Source of the DNA: Liolophura sinensis
Lineage: Eukaryota; Mollusca; Polyplacophora; Chitonida; Chitonidae
Direction: 5' to 3'
Length of the DNA: 64,000 nt
Assembly: GCF_032854445.1 (NCBI RefSeq)
Contig: NC_088307.1
Span: 8,616,001 to 8,680,000 of the forward strand
The notes under the pieces are model-generated. The model did not search any database, had not been told where the DNA came from, and worked only from the letters and a program-made list of their open reading frames with translations. Of this stretch, positions 11,701-23,700 are shown piece after piece. Each line of letters starts with the position of its first letter. The first letter of the stretch is position 1. The position numbers were made by a program, and so were the translations under genes.

Positions 11701-14700
11701 GGAAGGTGGCATATTTTGTAATCCCCTGAGGTGGTTTAGGGCCGGGGTCATGTGGATTAGCAGTGGGAGGGAAGGTGGCATATTTTGTAATCCCCTGAGG
11801 TGGTGCAGGGCCGGGGTTGTGTGGATTAGCAGGGGGAGGGAAGGTGGCATATTTTGTAATCCCCTGAGGTGGTTTAGGGCCGGGGTCGTGTGGATTAGCA
11901 GTGGGAGGGAAGGTGGCATATTTTGTAATCCCCTGAGGTGGTTTAGGGCCGGGGTCGTGTGGATTAGCAGTGGGAGGGAAGGTGGCATATTTTGTAATCC
12001 CTTGAGGTGGTTTAGGGCTGGGGTCGTGTGGATTAGCAGTGGGAGGGAAGGTGGCATAGTTTGTAATCCCCTGAGGTGGTGCAGGGCCGGGGTCATGTGG
12101 ATTAGCAGTGGGAGGGAAGCTGGCATATTTTGTAATCCCTTGAGGTGGTGCAGAGCCTTAAGCCATTAATTGTTAGGTCAGAAATGGATTGTAGCACAGC
12201 ATCTACATTTTTGTATCTATTTTTCCTGAATTTGTCATGGTATGTTTCATGCGATGTATGACATCATAATGAGCTGCGAAAGGAATATTTGAAGTCGATA
12301 AAAATGACATTAGGGTCCTGGGGCACGTTTCACAAAGCGTGCTCAGCATTGCATATGTAACTTCCATGGTAACCAGTACTGTAGGTGTTATGTTGCCATG
12401 GTAGTCACATCTACGTTCGCTTTGTGAAAGGGGCCCCTGCTGTGGAGCATTTGACAGGTCCCCAAAATTGATTGACAGTGAAAGTGCTTAAATTTGTAAC
12501 GTTTCTGACTAACACTTACGTCAATAAAACAACCTTCATCTTTACATACATGTATATGTATAGGTGTTTTGTACTTGATCAGCATTCATTGGACAACTCT
12601 CTGCAGTTACTTATAACAAGTGTTTGTACAGTGTATAAGGGTGAGAACCTAGCAGCCAATGTTAATCCGACCAGTGAGCCCACTAATCAATCTGTGATGT
12701 CGTCTTAAGTCGCATAGCATGGTAATTAGTTGGTGGAAAATGGATCCAAGTAATGTTATTTATGATAGTATGCCTTCATGTAATGATTTATGTGACATGG
12801 AAGGCATATCTAGAAAACATTTGGAAGGTTCTGATTTTAAATGTGTCTTGAATGCATGAATAAGCATTTTGTAAATGCAACTCAAAATGATGGTTCTCTA
12901 GGTGCTTCTAAATCTTTGAATGAAAGAAATTTGTATGAAAGCAACTTTCTAGTGGTAAACCCTCATATTTTTATCCAATTTACGTGCCAGTTTTAAAACA
13001 GCTTGATTAGTTTGGGCAACCAGAAGTTTAGGAGCCAAAACATTCTCCAAAACTAAAATGGCTATGGTTAAGGACCCATTAATTAAAGCATTAATTAATA
13101 TGGTATAAATTAATTCATGGTGTTAACGGCCTATGTCGCCAAGGAGATGAGCACACCAGCGTGACGCAATTACCCAGGAGCGCCTCCCAGCAGTGCTGTG
13201 GCTGTGAGTTCAAGTCCAGCTCATTTTAGCTTCTCTTCTTCCATATGTGTGGTCTGCCAAGCCCCCTGCACATGGTCATGGATTGCCCCTATTCTCGGCC
13301 CGGTTTCCCCCCACCACTAAGCATGTCGTGGTCGTATAAGTGAAATATTTTTAAGTATGACATAAAACATTGATCAATTAAATAAATAAATAAATTGTGG
13401 TGTTAGCAGGGTAGTACATGGACATTCAGACAAGTTGCAAGTATTAAAGCCTTCCTGCTTTTTTCTGAGGTTGTTGCTCCAGGTATAAAAGCCAAGTTGT
13501 AATGGTCAGTTGGGCAGGGTTGTGCCAGACACCCGAGGATGGCCTGGTGGGAGGGCAATTTAGAGGGAAATTAAGATAATAATATAGAATGTGGGAAAGG
13601 CTGCAAAAGTGGTGACATTTGATCTGCTGTTTTTAGCCTTTTAGCAGGAATGTTTAGTTTCTTTTTTTTTTTCACATGGTTATTATTCTATCTAATGGAC
13701 ATATTTATGTCTTTACTTTTCCAAAAAAACTGGGAGAGAAATGTAGTTCTTTGCTTTCAGCACTACTAATATCTGTCTAAAAATTAGAAGAATTGGGGCA
13801 TTCTAAATAATTAGTTAGCTTAATGGGTACTGTATAAATGAACACGAACAAGAGCCTGCATGTTTACAATAATACTTGTCATTGATAGAGTGGTGTTAGT
13901 AACCAATATACCCAGAATAGCTTTCATACTGTGTTAAAATATAAAGTACTTTAATGACTTCCTACTTTTTTGTGAATTATACAGCTTCATTGAGAACGAA
14001 GCCACTAGCCCACCTGTTTGGTCGTTACCAAACAAGCAGCATCAGCTGTGTAAATTTGAATGAACGGCCTGCGGATGGTCATGACCTAAAATAGATCTCC
14101 TGCGCATTCTGATCATTCATAATGCAGAAATGGAAGAAAAACAATAGAAAATCTACTTCACTACAGTATTTGATTATTTGATTGAAGTTATACGCCGTAC
14201 TCTAGAATATTTCACTTATACGTCTTTGGCCAGCATTATGATGGAAGGAACCTGGGGGAAACCCACCACCATCCACAGGTTGATGGCTGACCTTCACTAC
14301 AACGGTGACCTTGTAATGTCACTGCAGGCCACTAACATATGATAGATATTGTGTGAAGAGAATATTTATTGTGAAAATCAAGGCATTGAGGGAATGCAGT
14401 TCGCCTTTAACGTGACATTAGCAGTGTTTATATGTCCATGTTGAGGTGAACATGGAATAGTGTTATTTGATAAAGGACTACATATATACATCTTCGTTGA
14501 AAAACCCTTCAGACTACAAATCCTGTTAAAATTACTGTGAACTTTCGATAACCCCTGCCTGCAAAATTATCTTCTTTTTTTTTTAAAATAGATGGTGCAC
14601 AGTTTCCGTCTTTTAGTTCTACACTAACCCATCATTTCTGCCCCAAGTCAACTTCCTCATAGTTTTGTGTGAATAATAAAAAAGAAGAAAAAGATGTTGT

Positions 14701-17700
14701 CATTATCTAATTTTTTTCAGTGTTCTATTTAAGTGTGGTATCATGTTTTTTCATGACTACCTCTTGATGTTGTTATTTCCTTGTAGTTATGTATTTCAAG
14801 AGTACAGTTGTACTAGATTCTGTTGGGTGAAAACACATGAAGTGAATGCTCCAATTGTGAACGTTAATTCCCCATTTCCATCATTTCTGTGGTTTTTAAA
14901 ATAAATGACGAATTGGTAGATAAAAAAATTGATGATGTGTATCTATTCTGTATACTTTCCTTTTTAATATAAGTAGGTAAATACCTTTTTACCTCAATTT
15001 CTGTGTTGTTAATGACTTACCTTGATGAATTGCCAGTGGTAAAAATGTTGATACTAAATATACATGGCAGTTTTGTGAATATACAGGTGAATACCCTTTT
15101 GCCTCTACTTCTGTGTTGTTAATGACTTACCTTGATGAATTGCCAGTGGTAAAAATGTTGATACTAAATATACATGGCAGTTTTGTGAATATACAGGTGA
15201 ATACCCTTTTGCCTCAACTTCTGTGTTGTTAATGACTTACCTTCATGAATTGCCAGTGGTAAAAATGTTGATACTAAATATACATGGCAGTTTTGTGAAT
15301 ATGCAGGTAAATACCCTTTTGCCTCTACTTCTGTGTTGTTAATGACTTACCTTGAATAATTGTTTGGTAATGATTTTGATACAACATGTAAGTATACTTG
15401 GCATTTTTGTGGATATACAGGTAAATATTCTTTCCCTTGGGCCACTTAGAAGGCCTAATGTTTAGAATGGCCTCAAAGTCGAGAAGCCAGGGATCAGGGG
15501 TGATTTTAATATTTGTGTATATATAAGTATATTTGTGATTTTGTGAAAAGACAGGAAATTAACAGAATTCATGGTCAAATTTGGCTTTGAATTAATTAGA
15601 GGAGTCATTCTGTTTGTTATTCAGCATGACTGTAGGCTCTATATTGTGTGTGTGTGGTCAGGAGATGTTGTTCACAGCAATAACAAATTGTTACAATGCC
15701 GTAATCTATGAATAAAAAAAGCACAGGCTAAGAAAAAAAAAAGAGGTCAGTGAGGAAATAATTTTATGATTTCCTCTTTTGTGGGAAGATTTTTATGCGA
15801 CAGATTGTCTGATAAACTCCTATCATGGTGTGTGAGGAGATAATGACCTCATTGTCTGCATGTTTGGCTGGCACAGTAATGGTGTTGGATGGTCTACAGA
15901 GGCTTACATGTACTCTATTTCACCTAAAGTTTAATGTGTGTAAATGCATTTTCACAAATGCATAAAGAGTTTAAAATAGTACTTTAATGACAACATTAAG
16001 TTTTCCTGATAAGTTAATCAGACTCCACAAAAACCTCTTTAATATAGTTGCCCTACAGAGTGGTTGAATTGATCGTCAGAATCAGTTGTAATGTATCACT
16101 TTAAAACGGATAAACTGGATGTGAAATACAGCATTTTGTTGACTTATTTCACTCATGTTTTGATGTTGTAATATATCACATTTACATGTTATATGAGCTT
16201 TTTGAGTGAATAAAGAAAAAAGAAACAAAAAAGTCAGAGCCGAAAAACAAAGTAAAACCAGGTTTTTGTCCCAAGATGGTTATTTTACAGCCATAAAAAA
16301 ACCAACTTATCCCCAAAATATCATTGCTAATCCAAACAACTTCCTCAAAGCTGGGTGTATGAATTATTTCTTGCAATGGCTCTGAATGTAACAGTCCCTT
16401 TCTGTCCACTGCAGTGCATGGTGTTTTCTAAATTATGTAAAGACAAATAAAGGTGGGGCGTCCGTGGCTCAGTCGGTTAGCGCATTAGCGCAGCGTAGTG
16501 ACCCAGAAGCCTCTCACCAATGTGGTCAATGTGAGTTCAAGACCAGCTCATGCTGGCTTCCTCTCCGGCCGTACATGGGAAGGTCTGTCAGCAACCTGCG
16601 GATGGTTGTGGATTTCCCCCGTGCTCTGCCCGGTTTCCACCCACCATAATGCGTATAAGTGAAATATTCTTGAGTACGGCGTAAAACACCAATCAAAAGA
16701 AAAAACAAAAACAAAGAAAGGTTATAGTTCACCCCAGAGATTGGTATGTGAAAATGCACTTTTAGAAATCACATACATAAAGCCCTTAAAATGACACTTT
16801 TGATTCTAACAATTAACTTTCAAGTGTCAGTATAATATTTATTTATTTGTTTGATTGGTGTCTTACGCCACACTCAAGAATATTTCACTTATACGACGAC
16901 GGCCATCATTATGATGGGAGAAAACCGGGCAGAGCCCGGGGAAAACCCACGACCATCCGCAGGTTGCTGGCTGACCTTCCCGTACTTACTATAATGAGGT
17001 GAATAAATCAATCAAAACCAAACAATGCATGATGCTTGAAAAATGCAAAATTTAAGGTGAAATACAGGATTTATACATGTGCATGCATTTTTGGTGCTGA
17101 AAGTCACATTTTCCAGTAGAGTATCAACCCACTTTCTAAACAAACCTCAAAACACGTACTTGTACCTAAGATCTAAGGTATATCGAACAGCCAGAAACAA
17201 AGTCAGGAACCAAGTTTCACCGAGTTTAAAGTCATGCATATACAGTATACCAGACTTCCTCAATTTTTTCACTCACGAAAGGGCAATTACTTTCAGACCA
17301 ATTTATGAATACTTATGATTTGATTTTGGAGACAAGACTACATTGGTTGGATTGGCCATTTTCAGGGCTGTACACAAAGCATAATTTTATCAATCTACAC
17401 AGAGTAATGCCTTCAGAATATGCTTGAATAAACACGTTGCAAACATGCGAAATAGTTGAAGAACTACAGTATTGTACGATCAAGTGCATGATTTGTCTTC
17501 CATAATAATGTACCAGGAAGACACATGATACATTACATGATACTCCACAAGGTTCTGCTTTGTCGTGTATCTTTCATGGAGATACATGTAACTGCTGTAA
17601 CTTTTATAGTTATAATCTTCAGGTGCTCTACTTGACAATGATTGGCAGATTTGTGTATGTACTGTATGTAAAATAGCATGAATCGGTATCCTGTTTGCAT

Positions 17701-20700
17701 TCACTTTTTGTCAGCTGTTATTTTACTTTGTGTACAATATTTTATACTTGCTGTAAAATCCACACACAGTGCCTTATATGTATCTGTACTTTCAATACAC
17801 CTGTTGGACCACCAGTTAAATGCATTTATTTGTTGATTCACAAAAAACTGTTTGTTTCATCTGTACTTTTTTTGGCCCCTTTGTGATCACAATTAGGCAG
17901 GACTAATTGCACAGACCAGTGATCCCCCCAAGCTAGATTAAAGTGTAATTAGGCTGGACTAATTAGACACACCAGTGGTCCCCCCTAAGCCAGATTAAAG
18001 TGTAATTAGCCTGGACTGATTACGCAGACCGATGGTCCCCCCAAGCTAGATTAAAGTGTAATTAGGCAGGACACAGACCGCTGGTCCCACCAAGCCAGAT
18101 TAAAGTGTAATTAGGCAGGACTTATTACACAGACTGGTGGTCCCCCCAAGCTAGATTAAAGTGTAATTAGGCAGGACTAATTACACCTTGTGGTGGTCCC
18201 TCCAAGCTAAAGTGTAATTAGGCAGGACTAATTACACAGACTAGTGGTCCTCCCAAGCCATGGTAAAGTGTAATTAGGCAGGGCTAATTACACAGACTGG
18301 TGGTCCCCCCAAGCTATGGTAAAGTGTAATTAGGCAGGACTAATTAAACAGACTGGTGGTCCCTCCAAGCCAGATTAAAGTGTAATTAAACTGGACTGAT
18401 TACACAGACTGACCATCCCCCAAAGCTAGATGAAAGTGTTATTAGGCAGGATTAATTACACAGAGTGGTGGTCCCCTCAAGCTAAAGTAAAGTGTAATTA
18501 GGCAGGACTAATTACAGACTGGTGTTCCCCCCAAGCTATGGTAAAGTGTAATTAGGCAGGACTAATTACACAGACTGATGGTCCCCCCCCAAAGCTAGAT
18601 TAAAGTGTAATTAGGCAGGACACAAACTGATGCCCTCCCCCCCCCCCCAAGCTAGATTAAAGTGTAATTAGACTGGACTAATTACACAGACTGATGGTCC
18701 CCCCCCCCAAAGCTAGATTAAAGTGTAATTAGGCAGGACACAAACTGATGCCACCCCCCCCCCCCCCCCCCCCCAAGCTAGATTAAAGTGTAATTAGACA
18801 GGACTAATTACCCTCTCCTCCTACACCTGACTGTTCACAGAAATCATTTCTCAGACTTACTGGAGAACAAAAATTTCCTATGTTAAGAGATTGTATTTCA
18901 AAAATGTGACTAACTGATTGACAGATGGACACACTCACATACCTACAGACAACCATATAGACATGTAAAAGCTGTTTTCTGCAGCTAATATTGTGTACAC
19001 GCAGAACATATATTGATAGGAACTGTAATTGATGTAATTCAAGAAGATTTTCATATTTAATAACTAAGAAGTCGAGGCATCACTCTGTAAATATAAATGT
19101 TAACGACCCTGATGCTGGAGTCATTGTCAAGAAAGTTGACAGCTAACGAAACCTTTTACCTTTACATGGGGTGATTTCTCGACTTCTTCATTATTACCAT
19201 TGAACCCACATGACTACGAGTCTAAAGCAGTATGTGATTTGATAGTCGTCAGTGGTAAAAAGGTAGAACTGCTCACAGTTTATTTATTATGTTTATAGGA
19301 GCTGGTACGTAAGGGTGTGCCTCATCACTTCCGCAGCTTGGTCTGGCAACTGCTCTGTGACGTCGACAACTCCTCTGCCAAGGGCCTCTACGTGGAATAC
19401 CTCAAGAAGACGTCCCCCAGCGAGAAGCAGATTAAGCGGGATATAGCGCGAACTTTTCCCGATCACGATTTCTTCAAGGATAAAGATGGGTTAGGCCAGG
19501 AGAGTTTGTTCAATGTCATGAAGGTAAACATTTGTGTGAGGTGTTTTTTTTTTTTTTTGTTTTTTTTTTGCCGGGTTGGTAGAGGGGGGAGAGGTTTTGA
19601 GTGATTTGGTTTGACTCTTTTCATATTTTTTGTTTTGACATCAACAGAATGTTATTGCAGAGTGATCTTGATTTGCAGATATTAAGGTGTTTTACAATAG
19701 TTTCTAATATTGGATAAAATCAAAATTTTATCAATGTTGTCAAAGTAGTGTAGCTTTAACTTAACTCCACCAGTTATCACAAAGTGCAGTAAGGGAGATA
19801 ACTCTTGTTTATTTTAAAACTTTCAGACCACTGTTAAAGATTTATATAGAAGTGAGTCTGTCCAACTGACACCACCCATACATGTGTTTCGGTCATAGTT
19901 GGCCAAAACCTTTCCAAGTCAGGCACATGCCCAATTACAGCTACATTTCAGGAAAAAAAGAGTTTTGTTTCTTGTTATGTTCAGTTTTCCAATTACAGTA
20001 CGCCAAAATAAGTGTTGACATGATGTTTTGAATTTTGACTTTAACATTATAGCCAGAAATGGTTTTGTGGAATCAGTCAGGGTTACTGACTGCTGTTGTA
20101 TGTGTGAAAACTTCTTGAGTATGATGTTTTCTATATATGTATAGCTGTCAAAATAGATATATAGAGATAGAATGATGGAGAACTGCAATTTTGGATTTAA
20201 TGGTATGTTGTGTTTGCTGCAGGCTTACTCTCTTCATGACAGGGAAGTGGGGTATTGTCAGGGCAGTGGCTTTATTGTGGGCCTCTTACTGATGCAGGTA
20301 AGGCGGGCACTTGTTTTCTACAGCGATTTGTACAGATGACACTTCAAACTGTTGTTTTGTACATGGATCTATGTACACTGTAATTCACTTTAAGTTTGGT
20401 AAATAAAAATGCACTTCTAAAAAGTCCATAAAATTATACTTTAGTGGAAATAAGTTTTTCTGGTAAGAAATTATAAAAAATCAAACAAAAAAGTCTTCAG
20501 CGGTGAATCAATCAGTAAAAGCTCTTGCTGCACTGGCTTTGTCAGGATGTTTATGAGGTATCTTATGAAAAGGTGAGAAGTTTACTGTGGGCAAAGCTCT
20601 GCTATTAACCTGCGGACGTTTGTAGGCTTCCCCAGGGTCTGCCAGATTTCCTTCCACCATCATGCTGGCCACTGTCGTATAAGTGAAGTATTCTCGAGTA

Positions 20701-23700
20701 CGGCATTAAACACCCATAGAAATAAATAAATACATCATGTAAAATATACATTAGGCACACTGCTTTCCTCCTTCGGTAAATCTGACAGCTGTGTTAGAAA
20801 AGAAAAAATTCTTAAGTGTGACATTAAAACACCAATCAAATAATAAATAAATAAATCAACAGTCGCAGTTGTGATGAGAATATTTCTCCGTCAGGCATCC
20901 CATGCCAGCATATATTGACAAGGTTACCATCTTCTGTTGGGCTTGTTTGGCTGTAGTATATCCATGTACTGTGTCTGTGAATTCAGGTGTCATTATTTTC
21001 AGGTATATATTGTCAGGAATATTTCTTTAATAATTTGTCATAGTTATTTTTTAAATGGATTCAAATGAAAAAAAGTTCACAAATAAATTTGTTTGCATAA
21101 CCCAGTAGGAAGTTTTGGATCATTCATTCAACCTTTGTATGTGTGTCACAGAATGACAAAAGTTCTGACATCTCATGATTCAGATGCCAGAGGAGGAGGC
21201 TTTTGCTGTTCTAGTCAAACTAATGCAGGATTACAGGCTACGGGAGCTGTTCAAGCCCAGCATGGCAGAGCTGGGGCTCTGTATGTACCAGCTGGAGTGT
21301 CTTGTACAGGTATGTTAACTCAGTCAGTCATGGGTTCAAATCTTGCTATTGACAGCTTAAGTGGAACAAATCATGTTGGATTACAAGTCAACTGGGTTGG
21401 TTGTTTAAACCTAGCACAGTATTAAGCTCATTTTAACGAGTGTGGTGGTGCGTACAGGTATGTCCGGAGTGGAGTTCAAATTCAACTGTGGACAACTCAG
21501 ATGTTGATGTAATAAATTAAGGACCACAGGGTATGATTGTTTTTCAGTACCAGTAAATCAGTGCTGGTGTCAGGTACGTACTAGCTGAAATGGCATCTAC
21601 ACGTGTTTAGGTCCTGATTACTTCTAAATGGGTTAAAATCCTACTGTATACTTTTAGTACAACAAAACGTCTGTACTTACAGAAATATGTACATTTTGTT
21701 CGAGAGCGTGGTCTTTTGTAAGTGGTGAAGCAGTCTTACAGTTTTGTATATGCATGTCAGGCCATGTTTAAATTCAACGTGGGTAGTTTTGATATTCTGT
21801 TGATATAATGATGCTACAATGTGGACAAATTGGTGCATGCAATCTCGCTTTAATACGGTTCATCAGTGTAAAGCTACAGCATGCCCCATGTTTACAGTTT
21901 GTTTACATTTGTGCCTGTAGCTATCCCAAAATTCAGTTAACTGTTTTCTGCGTAAGACATTTAGTACCGGTACTGATGACATCAGGATGTCAGATCAGCC
22001 TTTGGCAGTGAACCTGTAGTAATGGGAGATAACTCTGGTTGCTCAAGGGTAAAGACCTTTTGCAGGCTAATTTTGTCCAACAGCTTCAGGATCTCAGGGT
22101 TAGAATTTCAGATCAGCCTGTTACCTTGAACCTAGGGTAATCTACATCTTTGTGTCTTTCTCATCCTCACCCAGGAACTGTTACCTGACCTGCACATGCA
22201 TTTCCAGTCTCAGGGCTTCCATACCTCCATATACGCCTCTTCTTGGGTTCCTCACACTTCTTCACCACCGCCCTGCCACTGTCTGCAGCCTGCCGCGTCA
22301 TGGACCTGTTTATATCTGAGGTAAGGAAGATAACTGTGCCTTTACCATTTTTAGCCTTTGTGGGCTCATTTTGCGAAAGCATTGTTCAGAGTCAGGAAAT
22401 ACCCGAATAGTCATAATAAATTTAAGACAAATTCAAAGTAAATTTCACATCCACAAAAAAGTAATGAATTTTGAAAATTTAAGAGGAATTAAGTCATGAA
22501 AAAGTGTGGAATTTTTCTGTTCGAATGTTGACATGTACAATTGTGTGTTGTTTACCACTACTTATATATTGATTGTATGAGAACTACATTATTGAAACCT
22601 GAGGCATAATAAAACTCATAATGTAGGTATAGTCTAGGCGGATTGGGCGGTACAAGGGGAGATGTAAAGGGCATGCCAAGTTGCAATTAAAAGTAATGAC
22701 TTCAACACTCAGACTGGTTTTCAAGTTTTGTTATTTTCTTGGATTAAGTCATGAATTTTGATCTGATTGGATCATGAAACGAGATAGCTGTGGCAACCCT
22801 GCTGTGGCTTTAAGCTAAGAGGTTTGTCAGGTTGACCAAGCAAAGGACAAAGGTTTACATTGGGCGCTTCAGTTTTCCTTGATCTCAGTCATTTACCTCA
22901 AAATATCTATTGCACCTCGTTGTCGTAGACGAAGGGGGATTTCCCCCAGTAGCCGAGGAATTATTGTAAAGGTATATCTATCTCAGGAAACACCAGCTGC
23001 TGGAAATTCTGTAGGCGTCACCTGTACAGGAAACAACATCAGCAGCTTTTGGTTGTTCTCGCGTCTTCATCACTACAAAGTTCAGTCCATTTAGAGCAAG
23101 GGACGTGATATGGCACTGATGAATACATCATATTGTACAAGTTAAAGGAAAAGAATGGAAATAGGAAAATGAAGTAGGCATCACTAAGAAGACCACTTAA
23201 AACTACACATAAATATACTTTCGTTTCATATTTTTAGAATTTTGTGAAAAAGAGTTAAATGCGATGAAATGTTTGAATTCTAGGATGAACTTTATGGACA
23301 ATACAATGAGAGGTTAGGAACTCTGATGTCACAGCAAAGATCATTCAAGACTAATCACCGACACTTAATGTTGGAATAATTCCTTTTACCTATGAGTAAA
23401 CAATTACTGATATGATGTTCGCACAAATTTCTTCCTTCTGGAGAACATCAGGCAAAAATGGGGATGACATCAGAGTTCCTAGATACCTCAGTATGGCTCA
23501 TAAAGCCCACCATAATACTCTAATGTTTGAATACTTTCAACACTTAAAAAATCAGGGAAAATAAATGAAAGTGTCTTAGAGACAATTTTCAGTTGTCTGT
23601 ATTATGAACTTTACTTCATGTTTTAGTTTTCTTTTACTTTAAGTAATGCATGACGTTGCACATATATCCCAGTTTTTAATATGATGGAAATTATCTTAAT

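Larger units (their letters stand above)
2751..19298 (+). other. Intron 1 of the EVI5-like gene (16.5 kb)
   Basis: Bounded by GTAAGT and TTTATAG. It holds four large minisatellites (4500-5752, 6317-8140, 11018-12155, 17891-18812), a 110-bp repeat (14970-15425) and several SINE copies. No additional coding exon with recognisable homology was found. Unannotated stretches such as 2751-4499, 8200-10285, 12160-13120 and 15430-16450 show only AT-rich, stop-dense sequence, apart from the poly-C tract near 8585. Confidence 0.8.

Noticed and set aside
11008-12169. 372- and 365-codon frames on opposite strands
   Set aside because: By-products of the 69-bp G-rich array, with no homology or splice context.
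16455-16560. tRNA gene
   Set aside because: Box A and B-like motifs are present, but they are too far apart and lack a cloverleaf. The block repeats in many copies with a common tail, so it is a SINE head.
21184-21186. Translation start of a shorter EVI5-like protein at the exon 4 ATG
   Set aside because: The methionine is internal to the conserved TBC domain and is preceded by an in-frame exon 3.
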